Part shown: positions 1 to 8,052 of the stretch, piece by piece
How positions within the stretch are numbered: position 1 is the stretch's first letter
Layout of the letters: the number at the start of each line of letters is the position of its first letter
NCBI GenBank assembly: GCA_026195905.1
Contig: JAPHRE010000054.1
Coordinates: 1 to 64,000 of the forward strand
Source: Pseudopelagicola sp.
Lineage (GTDB): Bacteria > Pseudomonadota > Alphaproteobacteria > Rhodobacterales > Rhodobacteraceae
DNA length: 64,000 nt
Direction of reading: 5' to 3'
Program-made: the position numbers and the translations under genes
The notes under the pieces: generated by a model
The model's database searches: none
What the model was told of the DNA's origin: nothing
The model's input: the letters and a program-made list of their open reading frames with translations, nothing else

Positions 1-15
1 CAAGGCCGCTCCACC

Positions 16-921
16 GTGACACTCGATGACATTACCGATGCGCTTGCGCGTCGGGGTCTATCCTACGAATTGGCAGGCCCCGCGACGTCGGTGACCGGCG
101 TCGCCCCTTTGCATGACTGTGGCCCCGGTGATCTGGTCTGGAGCCGGACACTGGCCATCGCACCCGAACGCCTTTCGGCATCAATGATCCTTCTGCCCCG
201 CGACGCGACAAGCCCTCACCCCGAGGCCGGAGATAAGAGCTTGATATTCGTGGACAATCCGCGTGATGCATTCCGGCTCTTGCTTGGCGATGTGTTTGGC
301 GACCAAGTTGCCGAAGCCAAAGGCATGACCGATTCTGCCCTTTTCTGCGATACGGGACAGGGACACGGCGCGCGCGTGGCGGACGATGCGACGATCGGTG
401 AAAACGTGGTCCTGCATCCCAATGTGGTGATCTACCCCAACGTGGTTATCGGCAGCAATGTCGAGATCGGTGCGGGCACGATCATCGGCGCGCCGGGCTA
501 CGCTTTTGTGCGCCAGCCGGATGGGACGCTCGAGCATTTCCCGCATATCGGTGGTGTTGAGATCGGCGACAATGTCACCATCGGCGCCAATAGCTGCGTC
601 GATAGCGGGGGCTTGGGTCCGACACGGATCGGGCGTGGCACCAAGATCGGAAACCTTTGCCAGATCGCGCATAATGTCGATCTTGGATCGGACTGCCTTC
701 TCGCCGGACGGGTGCAGATCGGGGGCGGTACACGGGTCGGTGACCGCACGGAAATCTGGCCGTCCTCGATCATCTCGCACAAGCTCGTGGTCGGCACGGG
801 CTGCGACATCAAGATCGGCAGCGTCGTTGTTCAAAATGTCCCGGACGGCGCGGCGGTGTCAGGCAATTTCGCCATTCCGCACGATAAATCCCTGCGCGAT
901 TTCGCGCGAAAGCGACGGTGA
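16..921 (+). CDS. LpxD-like hexapeptide-repeat acyltransferase
   Basis: A 301-residue protein resembling UDP-3-O-acylglucosamine N-acyltransferases. The N-terminal ~100 residues look like the LpxD sugar-binding domain. From about residue 115 onward there are left-handed beta-helix hexapeptide repeats (IGENVV, IGSNVEIG, IGDNVTIG and similar) with a catalytic-type histidine in 'QIAHN'. A second LpxD-like gene outside the main lipid A operon usually modifies a nucleotide sugar for a surface glycan, and the glycosyltransferase 3 bases downstream supports that here. The GTG at 16 is the first start visible; the window edge hides anything upstream. True lipid A LpxD cannot be excluded. Confidence 0.8.
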   Translation: MTLDDITDALARRGLSYELAGPATSVTGVAPLHDCGPGDLVWSRTLAIAPERLSASMILLPRDATSPHPEAGDKSLIFVDNPRDAFRLLLGDVFGDQVAEAKGMTDSALFCDTGQGHGARVADDATIGENVVLHPNVVIYPNVVIGSNVEIGAGTIIGAPGYAFVRQPDGTLEHFPHIGGVEIGDNVTIGANSCVDSGGLGPTRIGRGTKIGNLCQIAHNVDLGSDCLLAGRVQIGGGTRVGDRTEIWPSSIISHKLVVGTGCDIKIGSVVVQNVPDGAAVSGNFAIPHDKSLRDFARKRR

Positions 922-924
922 CCC

Positions 925-2166
925 ATGAGAATTCTGTTCGTTAATCATCATGCCAGCGCACCGCCCTTCGGCAATCCGTATCGGACCTATTACCTCGCGC
1001 GGGAACTCGTGGCCGCAGGGCATCAGGTGACCATCGTCGCCGCCTCTTGGTCGCATACCCGCATAAAGCAGCCCGATGTCGGCAATCAGCCCCTCTGGAC
1101 CGAGTTCGATGGGGTAGAGTATTGCTTCCTGCCGACGCCGGGCTACGGAATGGGCATCGTATCGCGGCTCCGCAACATCTTCGGCTTCTTGAGAAGCTAT
1201 CGAAAGGCCTGGAAGGAGATCGCGCGACGCACAGCGCCCGATGTGGTGGTCGAGGCAACGACGCATATCCTGCCGATCCATACCTCGCGAAAAATCGCCC
1301 GTTCCTGCGGCGCAACGCTGGTCTTCGAATCGCGCGACCTGTGGCCCGAGACGTTGATCGAACTCTCGGGGGCCAGCCACTACAACCCCTTCATCCTGCT
1401 GGTCGGTCGTGCGCAACGCACCGCATTAAAAAGCTGTGACGGGATCATCTCGACACTGATTGGCGCCGAGAAATACTATCGTAGCATCGGCCTTAAGCCC
1501 AAGGCGTTCGCCCATATTCAGAACGGGGTTGACCCCGCACAATTCGAAGAGACGGCCGACGCCGATAGCCCGACGTTGCGCGGGTTGAAAGCGCTTCACG
1601 ACCGCTACGATGTCGTGATCGGTTATGCTGGCTCCATTGGGCAAGTGAATGCAGTTGATATTTTGCTGGATGCCGCGCCCGAGCTTGCCGCAAGAAATGT
1701 CGCCGTGGCCTTTGTCGGTCAAGGCGAACGCAAATCGGCCCACCAAGAGCGCGCACGCAAGGAACTGCTTGAAAACGTTTTCTTCTTTGACCCGGTCTCG
1801 AAGACGCAAGTCATTCCGGTAATCAGCCATTTTGACCTTGGATTTGTCGGCGGAAAGTCGCGCCCAATCCACCGGCATGGCGTCAGCCCGAACAAGTTGT
1901 TCGACTATATGGCCGCGTCCGTCCCGGTTCTCTTCTGTATCGCCTCCCCCGATTATATCGTGGGTTCCGCACAATGTGGCTTTGAGATTTCCGACCCGAA
2001 TGGCGAAACATTGCTCGCCGCCGTCGATCAATTCCTCGCTCTTTCGCCTGATGAGCGGAAGGAGATGGGCGAGCGCGGTCGGGCCTATGCAATCGAGAAC
2101 TATACCTATCCGGTCCTTGCCCGGCGCTATCTCGCGGCTCTGCGCGACATGGGTGCCAAGGGATGA
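925..2166 (+). CDS. glycosyltransferase family 4 (WbuB-like)
   Basis: A 413-residue GT-B fold glycosyltransferase. The N-terminal half begins with a Rossmann-type strand and the glycine-rich nucleotide-sugar pocket 'HHASAPPFGNPYR', typical of the WbuB group. The C-terminal half holds the donor-site region 'FDYMAASVPVL' around residue 325. It probably adds a sugar, perhaps N-acetylfucosamine-type, to a lipid-linked oligosaccharide at the cytoplasmic membrane. It starts 3 bases after the acyltransferase stop, so the two are surely one operon. The acceptor and donor sugars cannot be read from sequence. Confidence 0.82.
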   Translation: MRILFVNHHASAPPFGNPYRTYYLARELVAAGHQVTIVAASWSHTRIKQPDVGNQPLWTEFDGVEYCFLPTPGYGMGIVSRLRNIFGFLRSYRKAWKEIARRTAPDVVVEATTHILPIHTSRKIARSCGATLVFESRDLWPETLIELSGASHYNPFILLVGRAQRTALKSCDGIISTLIGAEKYYRSIGLKPKAFAHIQNGVDPAQFEETADADSPTLRGLKALHDRYDVVIGYAGSIGQVNAVDILLDAAPELAARNVAVAFVGQGERKSAHQERARKELLENVFFFDPVSKTQVIPVISHFDLGFVGGKSRPIHRHGVSPNKLFDYMAASVPVLFCIASPDYIVGSAQCGFEISDPNGETLLAAVDQFLALSPDERKEMGERGRAYAIENYTYPVLARRYLAALRDMGAKG

Positions 2167-2203
2167 GCGGATGCGCGGGGCAATTGCTGCCCTGGGCGCA
2201 GGA

Positions 2204-2524
2204 TTAGTCCGGTAGATCCGGCTCAACCCGTATCAGGTTTGCCGTGGCGACTACGGAGTTGAAATGTCCCCAACGGTCGTTTTCCGATCGCAAGCTGACA
2301 CGCAACGAGGCCGCCAGCTCAGGTTCCGCATCAAGCGCCGCTGTCAGGCGGGTGACGAAATCCGGCTGTGCCATCGCGTGCAGGCCAAGATGCGTCACAG
2401 GAGCAGCCCCGTCTGCGCTAAGTTCCGCACGAAAATTGTCCGCGCCCCACCCGCATTCAGAAAGAAGCGCATTGGCCGCAGCAAGCTGCGTTGTATCTGT
2501 AAGGATCACAACGGATGAGTTCAT
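2204..2524 (-). CDS. small protein, third gene of the spike operon
   Basis: A 106-residue protein of unknown family. Its ATG overlaps the stop of the upstream gene (ATGA), so it is translationally coupled to the two spike-type genes and is probably made with them. It has no signal peptide or membrane segment and is mildly acidic. A role as chaperone, assembly factor or accessory tip protein for the spike is inference from position only. Confidence 0.6.
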   Translation of the reverse strand: MNSSVVILTDTTQLAAANALLSECGWGADNFRAELSADGAAPVTHLGLHAMAQPDFVTRLTAALDAEPELAASLRVSLRSENDRWGHFNSVVATANLIRVEPDLPD

Positions 2525-3252
2525 TGTATCACTTCCCCAATCTTGCCGGCCATCCAGTGTTCGGCTTTATTGATGTCAGAGGCGCCCATGCTTTCGACCT
2601 CAAGATAGCCAAAGACGCGTCCCGGCGGACAGAGCCCACCATATGCAAAGAAGGTACCGGCTGCGTGAAGTGCGGTGTCCACGTTGTCGAGCGACACTCC
2701 AACAGCGGGAACAAGCAGGGCTTCGTAGAGATCATCACGGGACCCCACGAACGGCACTCCATCCACACGTTCGAAGCCACCCGATGTATTCACGGTTGTC
2801 GAGGACGCCCCTGACAAGGATCCCCCCACATATCTATAGGGCGGAATGGTGACTGGAGATCGAAAAGCCCCCCACCGGCCCGAAGCATAGCGCTGAAGCC
2901 CAAGGCAAACCGTCAACGGTCCGCCATAGGCGATCGCCGGGATTTCTAGTTGGTCATCGACGCCATCATACTCGAGCCAGAACAATGTTCCATCCGTGCG
3001 CCAGGTCGGGCAGGCTGCGCCCACGCTCTGCATGGCATGATTGCCGTTGCCACTCAGATCATGGATCAGGGCAACGGGATCCCCGTCCGCCATTACGGGA
3101 ACCGTCCCGGCGGCGTCCTGAAAGAGGCTGGCGGGAACTGACGGATCATACCAGGCTCCCTGAAGGCCGCTTGCAAAGAGCTTGGATGGCGTCCACCCGC
3201 CTTGGCGGGCGGGTGCTGCGCTCGTTACCGATAGGTCGCGAAATACCTTCAT
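2521..3252 (-). CDS. GTA-type head spike/fibre protein
   Basis: A 243-residue protein whose middle part reads like a LamG/concanavalin-type sandwich: 'AWYDPS...LFQDAAGT' is the start of the fibre-type domain seen in phage and GTA tail or spike proteins, followed by 'LIHDLSGNGNHA' and 'EYDGVDDQL'. In Rhodobacter capsulatus the second head-spike gene (rcc01080) follows the base-protein gene and the spikes bind the capsule. The gene here follows a matching base-protein gene with an ATGA overlap. The homology is recalled from the family pattern and was not searched. A tail-fibre-like phage remnant is the alternative. Confidence 0.65.
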   Translation of the reverse strand: MKVFRDLSVTSAAPARQGGWTPSKLFASGLQGAWYDPSVPASLFQDAAGTVPVMADGDPVALIHDLSGNGNHAMQSVGAACPTWRTDGTLFWLEYDGVDDQLEIPAIAYGGPLTVCLGLQRYASGRWGAFRSPVTIPPYRYVGGSLSGASSTTVNTSGGFERVDGVPFVGSRDDLYEALLVPAVGVSLDNVDTALHAAGTFFAYGGLCPPGRVFGYLEVESMGASDINKAEHWMAGKIGEVIQ

Positions 3253-3512
3253 GCGAGCACCAGCGCATGAAGACCCGAGGCCGTGGTGCCGGTTGTGCGG
3301 ACGCGACGAATGCCCAGTGGCAGGATCGAGAAATCGGCGACGACGATCGTTCGGGTTTCGCCCGTGACAGTGTCGACCTCCACCGCTCCCCCGCTCTCGA
3401 CATAGAGCGCGATAGCCACCATCGGCAGGTCGTTGGTATCATCCGGTGTCACCGGCAGGGCATCCGTGGCCGGACCCGAGATGGAGCGCGCGCGATCGGC
3501 AAAGGGGTTCAT
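3249..3512 (-). CDS. spike base protein, Rcc01079-like
   Basis: An 87-residue protein with the layout I associate with the Rcc01079 spike-base family: an N-terminal 'GPATDALPVTPDD' segment, 'LYVESGGAVEV', then 'FSILPLGIRRVRTTGTTASGLHAL' at the C-terminus. The family forms the base of GTA head spikes. A good ribosome site (AGAGGA) precedes the ATG at 3512. It is first of three coupled genes read away from the sugar transferase, so the 119-bp gap to 3632 must hold its promoter. I see no TTAA-N7-TTAA CtrA box there. Confidence 0.72.
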   Translation of the reverse strand: MNPFADRARSISGPATDALPVTPDDTNDLPMVAIALYVESGGAVEVDTVTGETRTIVVADFSILPLGIRRVRTTGTTASGLHALVLA

Positions 3513-3631
3513 AGAAAATCCTCTCGACTAGGGGATACAAGAGTGCATCCGCGATTGAAGTTCAGCGCAATTTCCCGCAAAAAGGCTGCGTATAGGTTGA
3601 TCGTCTAGGCGGTCTGTTAGGAGTTTGTTCA

Positions 3632-4228
3632 TTGTTCAAACGCGTATTGGATATTATTGGCGCGACTCTCGGGTTACTTCTGTTCTCCCCGCTCCTCCTC
3701 TTCATCGCTTTGAAGATCCGCAGTCAAATGGGGGCGCCTGTCCTGTTCCGACAGACCCGCCCAGGACGCGATGGCAAACCCTTTCAGATGGTGAAGTTCC
3801 GCACCATGCGCGACGCTGTGGATGCTGACGGCACCACATTGCCCGATTCCGAGCGCCTGACCCGCCTCGGTCAGTTTCTGCGCTCAAGCTCCCTTGATGA
3901 ACTGCCAGAGCTTTGGAACGTCCTCAAAGGCGATATGAGCCTCGTCGGCCCGCGCCCGCTTCTTATGGAGTATCTACCGCTCTATTCCCGCGAGCAGGCC
4001 CGACGCCACGAGGTCCGCCCCGGCGTGACAGGCTGGGCCCAGATTAATGGCCGCAACGCGATTTCATGGGAAGAGAAATTCGCCCTCGACGTTTGGTATG
4101 TCGATAACCGCACTCTCTGGCTCGATCTCAAGATCATCTGGCTGACCATCCGCAAGGTGGTGAAACGTGAGGGAATTTCAGCGGCAGGCGAAGCCACCAT
4201 GTCGAAATTCGAAGGGAGCGGATCGTGA
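3632..4228 (+). CDS. undecaprenyl-phosphate sugar phosphotransferase, PglC-like
   Basis: A 198-residue monotopic phosphoglycosyl transferase of the bacterial sugar transferase family. It has one N-terminal re-entrant helix (residues ~10-28), then 'FRQTRPGRDGKPFQMVKFRTM', the catalytic 'SSLDELPELWNVLKGDMSLVGPRP' and 'PGVTGWAQINGRN'. This size is the minimal PglC form, which moves a sugar-1-phosphate from UDP-sugar to undecaprenyl phosphate and starts glycan assembly. The TTG start at 3632 is chosen because GGAG lies 8 bases upstream. The PglD- and PglE-like genes follow with a 4-base overlap and a 5-base gap, so the sugar is probably diNAc-bacillosamine-like. Confidence 0.9.
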   Translation: MFKRVLDIIGATLGLLLFSPLLLFIALKIRSQMGAPVLFRQTRPGRDGKPFQMVKFRTMRDAVDADGTTLPDSERLTRLGQFLRSSSLDELPELWNVLKGDMSLVGPRPLLMEYLPLYSREQARRHEVRPGVTGWAQINGRNAISWEEKFALDVWYVDNRTLWLDLKIIWLTIRKVVKREGISAAGEATMSKFEGSGS

Positions 4229-4866
4229 CCATGTTGATTGGCGTCTATGGGGCGTCTGGATGCGGACGCGGGATCATGCCCCTTTTGCGCGTACAATACG
4301 CGCAAGCCGAGTTTGTATTTATCGACGATGGCCCCACACCGGAGCGTGTGAACGGTTGCGATGTCGTCGACTGGGCAGGGTTTCTCGCCCGCCAAGAGAC
4401 GGAAAAAGTGGTCAGCCTCGCCATTGCGGCCCCGCACATCCGTGAAGCATTGGACAAGAAACGGGACGCATCCGGTATCGCCTTAATCGAAGTCCGCGCC
4501 GCATCGGTCGTCGAAATGGATGCGGTCGAAATCGGTGAAGGTGCCTGCCTTTCCCCCTTTGTCACGCTAACATCGAATATCTGTATCGGACGATGTTTCC
4601 ACGCCAATCTCTATTCATACGTCGAACATGATTGCGTCATTGGCAACTACGTGACCTTCGCGCCAGGCGTGAAATGCAACGGAAACGTCCATATCGAGGA
4701 TCACGCCTATATCGGAACAGGGGCAATCCTTCGTCAGGGGACGTCGGAAAAGCCGCTCACCATCGGCGCCGGTGCGACCGTCGGCATGGGGGCTGTGGTG
4801 ACGCGCGATGTGCCTCCCGGTATGACCGTGGTCGGCAATCCCGCCAAGCCGCTCATCAAGGACTGA
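4225..4866 (+). CDS. sugar O/N-acetyltransferase, PglD/NeuD-like
   Basis: A 213-residue protein with an N-terminal Rossmann-like UDP-sugar binding part ('GVYGASGCGRGIMPLL') and a C-terminal left-handed beta helix of hexapeptide repeats ending 'GMGAVVTRDVPPGMTVVGNPAK'. This is the PglD/NeuD architecture, which acetylates the 4-amino group of a UDP-sugar. The GTG start overlaps the PglC stop by four bases. With the aminotransferase downstream it forms a C-D-E set as in bacillosamine synthesis. Confidence 0.85.
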   Translation: MTMLIGVYGASGCGRGIMPLLRVQYAQAEFVFIDDGPTPERVNGCDVVDWAGFLARQETEKVVSLAIAAPHIREALDKKRDASGIALIEVRAASVVEMDAVEIGEGACLSPFVTLTSNICIGRCFHANLYSYVEHDCVIGNYVTFAPGVKCNGNVHIEDHAYIGTGAILRQGTSEKPLTIGAGATVGMGAVVTRDVPPGMTVVGNPAKPLIKD

Positions 4867-4871
4867 TCCTC

Positions 4872-5999
4872 ATGCGCCTCTATCTCTCTCGCCCCCATAT
4901 GTCCGGCCATGAAGAGGCCCGCGTGGCCGAGGCCTTCGCGTCGAATTTCGTCGCCCCGTTGGGGCCACAGCTAGATGCCTTTGAGGCGTCCGTGGCCGCC
5001 TACCTTGACCAAGACCTGCACTGTGTCGGTCTGTCCTCCGGCTCTGCCGCGCTTCATCTCGCGCTGCGCATCGCGGGCGTTGGTCCCGGCGATGAGGTCT
5101 GGATTTCCTCCATGACCTTCGCGGGCGGCATCTTCCCTGTGAACTACCTTGGCGCGACGCCGCGTTTCTTCGATCTCGACCCGGACACCTGGACCATAGA
5201 CACCGCGCGTCTGTCTGAAGAGCTTGCCAAGGCCGCTGCCGAAAACCGCCTGCCCAAGGCCATCGTGCCGACTGATCTCTACGGCCAATCCGCCGATCTC
5301 GCGCCGCTGGAAGCCCTCGCCGAACAATACGAGGTGCGCCTGATCGTCGACAGCGCCGAAAGCCTCGGCGCATCCTACAAGGGAGGCCGCAAGGCCGGCA
5401 CGGGCGGCGATGCCGCGATCCTCTCTTTCAACGGCAACAAGATCATCACGACGTCTGGCGGCGGCATGCTTGTCACGCGTCACAAAGACTGGGCCGACGA
5501 GGCGCGCTTTCTCGCAACCCAAGCCCGCGATCCCGCACCGCATTACGAACATTCGACCTATGGCTACAATTACCGCCTGTCCAACATCTGCGCAGCCATC
5601 GGTCTCGGCCAGATGGAGGTGCTTGACGCCCGTGTCGCCCGTCGCCGCGAGATCTTTGCCCGCTATGAACAGACCCTCTGCCGCCCCGGCATCACCTTCA
5701 TGCCCGAGCCGGCCGACCTCTTTTCAACCCGTTGGCTCACCGCCCTGACAATCGACGCGCAGGAAACCGGTATCTCCCGCGAAGACATCCGTCTGATGCT
5801 TCTCGAGCACGAGATCGAATCCCGCCCCCTGTGGAAACCGATGCACATGCAGCCGCTCTACAAGGGCGCGACCTATCACGGCTCTGGCGTGGATGAAGCC
5901 CTTTTTGCCAACGGTCTTTGCCTGCCATCCGGCAGCGATATGACCGATGCCGAGCAAGACGAAGTGATTGATCGCATCAATCGGCTTCTGAACGCTTAA
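4872..5999 (+). CDS. DegT/DnrJ/EryC1 aminotransferase, PglE-like
   Basis: A 375-residue PLP-dependent sugar aminotransferase. The start 'MRLYLSRPHMSGHEEARV' at 4872 is preferred over an in-frame extension that would overlap the previous gene. 'IVDSAESLGASY' supplies the PLP-contacting Asp, and Lys190 in 'NGNKIITTSGGGM' should form the Schiff base. It would aminate the 4-keto sugar made by a 4,6-dehydratase not present in the window. It converges on a fragment of an epimerase gene that overlaps its stop codon. Confidence 0.9.
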   Translation: MRLYLSRPHMSGHEEARVAEAFASNFVAPLGPQLDAFEASVAAYLDQDLHCVGLSSGSAALHLALRIAGVGPGDEVWISSMTFAGGIFPVNYLGATPRFFDLDPDTWTIDTARLSEELAKAAAENRLPKAIVPTDLYGQSADLAPLEALAEQYEVRLIVDSAESLGASYKGGRKAGTGGDAAILSFNGNKIITTSGGGMLVTRHKDWADEARFLATQARDPAPHYEHSTYGYNYRLSNICAAIGLGQMEVLDARVARRREIFARYEQTLCRPGITFMPEPADLFSTRWLTALTIDAQETGISREDIRLMLLEHEIESRPLWKPMHMQPLYKGATYHGSGVDEALFANGLCLPSGSDMTDAEQDEVIDRINRLLNA

Positions 6000-6125
6000 T
6001 CAGCGTTCCGGCCGTGATACCAATCCACGAACGCTGCAACGCCGCCGCGAATATTCGTGCCCGGCAGTTTGCCGACCAACGCCTTGAGGATATGTGAGCC
6101 GAACCATGCCGCATGCACATTGCCG
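5996..6125 (-). pseudogene. C-terminal remnant of a UDP-sugar epimerase
   Basis: Read on the minus strand, this stretch encodes about 43 residues, among them 'KALVGKLPGTNIRGGVAAF' and 'VDWYHG', ending in TAA. It aligns without gaps with the last 43 residues of the intact epimerase at 8053-9060 ('EALVGKLPHTDIKDGVQAF', 'VEWYRG'). No start codon or N-terminal part is present; the reading breaks off next to the end of the sugar transferase at 6135. It is therefore the tail of a lost second epimerase gene. Its stop overlaps the aminotransferase stop on the other strand. Confidence 0.75.
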
Positions 6126-6134
6126 GGCGGCACA

Positions 6135-6734
6135 TCACTTACGAAACACCGTTTTCAACAATATCCATAGATCAAGGCAAACCGACTGGTTTGCTTGGTA
6201 GATCAAGTCGAGCTTCGCCTTCCGCGGAACGCAAACACATGAATATACGGCATCAGTTTCTTCCGGTGTCTCGCAGCGAGCCAGCATCCAGTCTTCATGC
6301 TTATGAAAAATGATGGTTGCCAGTCCGGTCACCCCAGGTCGTGAACGCAAGACCTGGGAGTATAAGTCTGGAAATTGCTCAACATATTGGCGCAATGGTG
6401 GGCGTGGCCCTACCAAACTGATATCGCCACGCAAAATGTTCCATAGCTGTGGTGTCTCGTCGAGGCGTGTGCGGCGGAGCATTCGCCCTGTGCGGGTGAT
6501 CCTGTGTGATTTGTCTCCGCCCGTAACGCCGGTATCGTTGTGTGAGGGTGTCATCGTGCGGAACTTTACCAGCGTAAATGCCTCTTTGGGTGAACGCATC
6601 CGTTCGGAGAAATAAAAGACGGGACGACCATCTAACAATATGATTGCGACGCTTATCACTAGAAACATCGGCAACAGTAATGCGCCAAACAATAGAGCCG
6701 CGACCAAATCGCAAAAGCGTTTGAAAGGGGTCAT
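6135..6734 (-). CDS. bacterial sugar transferase (second initiating enzyme)
   Basis: A 199-residue monotopic sugar-phosphate transferase with an N-terminal hydrophobic helix (residues ~10-33), 'VKFRTM', 'RRTRLDETPQLWNILRGDISLVGPRP' and 'RPGVTGLATI'. It is a distant relative of the PglC-like enzyme at 3632 and lacks the 'GWAQINGRN' end of that motif, so it probably uses another sugar. It lies 5 bases downstream of the SDR on the same strand. Base composition of this pair is visibly more AT-rich than that of the neighbours, which suggests acquisition from elsewhere. Confidence 0.85.
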   Translation of the reverse strand: MTPFKRFCDLVAALLFGALLLPMFLVISVAIILLDGRPVFYFSERMRSPKEAFTLVKFRTMTPSHNDTGVTGGDKSHRITRTGRMLRRTRLDETPQLWNILRGDISLVGPRPPLRQYVEQFPDLYSQVLRSRPGVTGLATIIFHKHEDWMLARCETPEETDAVYSCVCVPRKAKLDLIYQANQSVCLDLWILLKTVFRK

Positions 6735-6739
6735 ATCAC

Positions 6740-7603
6740 TTAGCCTATTAGGTTAAACTGCTTGAGCTGCGCCACCATTTCGGTCGGTTGTGATGCGCAC
6801 TGAGGTATGGATAAAAGCCCACTCAAGCGTTCAGTGTTCAGCGTAATTGTGCGCCCGTTCGTGTTGCCCGGACGACGTCCGCGCCATGACAGTCCCGCAG
6901 CATCCGCCAATGCGCCCATCCGCACCGGATTCGGAGCTGCAATATTGATTTCCGAGGGCAATGTTTGATCAATATATGCTAATTTTACGAGAATCTTCGA
7001 TAACGTTTCTGGGCCAATATATGATCTCAAAGGCGTGGTGCCATCCGCAAACTGATCTATTTGAATATCCGCATCGTTGCTGGAAGCAGCATGACGTAAC
7101 AACGCATCCGCGCCCGCGATGTTGCCAAGCCGTAAAGACACCACATTCATTGATTGATACCAGTGCACACAGGTTTTCTCCATGTCCAACTTGGCCGCAC
7201 CATATTCACTAACCGGTATGGGAACATCGGCCTCAGAAAACGCCCTGTCTAAATGGGTCCCGTATACAGCGGAAGATGAAGCGATCAGCACCCGCTTTAT
7301 GCCAACAGTTTGCGCAGCGGTGAGGCTAGTGGTGGCAATATGTTTGTTAAGATATGGATCGCGCCCACTTGCCGGTGTAACCCCAGCGAGAACCAACATC
7401 GTTCGCGGTGGAGTGCCCCGGGCTGAAACCCAATCAATCAGCGGGCCAGGACCTTGATCGGGGTTCCAATCTAGTTGCTCCAGGCCATAGGTCTCGACAC
7501 CGTCATGGCGAACCTGAGCCAATACAGGCACCTTTGAAACGCTCCAATATGGCAGCATGAGTTGGCCAACCTTACCACTCGCGCCGATCACTAGCATTCC
7601 CAT
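6740..7603 (-). CDS. NAD-dependent epimerase/dehydratase (SDR)
   Basis: A 287-residue extended SDR. It has the nucleotide-binding 'VIGASGKVGQ' at residue ~5, the active-site serine region 'ASSSAVYG' and 'YGAAK' (Tyr-x-x-x-Lys). It likely makes or modifies a nucleotide sugar, or a lipid-linked sugar (as a C4-reductase), for the sugar transferase encoded just downstream; such SDR-PglC-type pairs are common in O-antigen loci. The substrate is unknown. Codon use and lower GC set it apart from the flanking genes. Confidence 0.78.
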   Translation of the reverse strand: MGMLVIGASGKVGQLMLPYWSVSKVPVLAQVRHDGVETYGLEQLDWNPDQGPGPLIDWVSARGTPPRTMLVLAGVTPASGRDPYLNKHIATTSLTAAQTVGIKRVLIASSSAVYGTHLDRAFSEADVPIPVSEYGAAKLDMEKTCVHWYQSMNVVSLRLGNIAGADALLRHAASSNDADIQIDQFADGTTPLRSYIGPETLSKILVKLAYIDQTLPSEINIAAPNPVRMGALADAAGLSWRGRRPGNTNGRTITLNTERLSGLLSIPQCASQPTEMVAQLKQFNLIG

Positions 7604-8052
7604 ATCGCTCCCTTGCAGGGGTGCTTCTGCCAGGAAGAAGCACTCATGAAACCGTTATATACTGATAACTGAGGCGCTTGTAGGCGCTTTGCGTGGTCAA
7701 TATCGAAGTGCACCTTGAACTGCTCACTGATTTTGACGCGCAGTTCCTCTACCTGCTCTTACCCGCTTTAGGCTCCTGCGCTCCATCTGAGAGCGTTGGA
7801 GAGCATCGTTGTCTGCGGACCATCCGCCTTTGCTTTCGCAGGTGCCGTGGCCGCAAATTGTCTCGGGCGCGTGTTAGAAGGGTCGCCAAGTGATTGAACA
7901 AGTCTTGTGTCGGTCTGGAAACTAAAACCGTGTCGATGTATTGGCTAGGGGAGGGTTGGTCGGATAAAGCCAATCCAGTGGCATCAAGGTGAGCTCAAAA
8001 CGTCGTCGTGGATGTGGACGAGGCATGCCGGCAATGAAAGGACATATGCCCC
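7604..8052. other. 449-bp intergenic region, no gene seen
   Basis: This is the divergent region between the SDR and the epimerase. Short open frames are present on both strands (7693-7893 plus, 7749-7973 minus), but neither has a convincing ribosome site or recognisable composition. It must hold the promoters of both neighbours. I do not recognise an operator, a riboswitch or insertion-sequence ends in it. Confidence 0.5.

Noticed and set aside
4632-4871. 80-codon upstream extension of the PglE-like aminotransferase
   Set aside because: It overlaps the acetyltransferase in another frame and encodes Arg-rich sequence foreign to the family.
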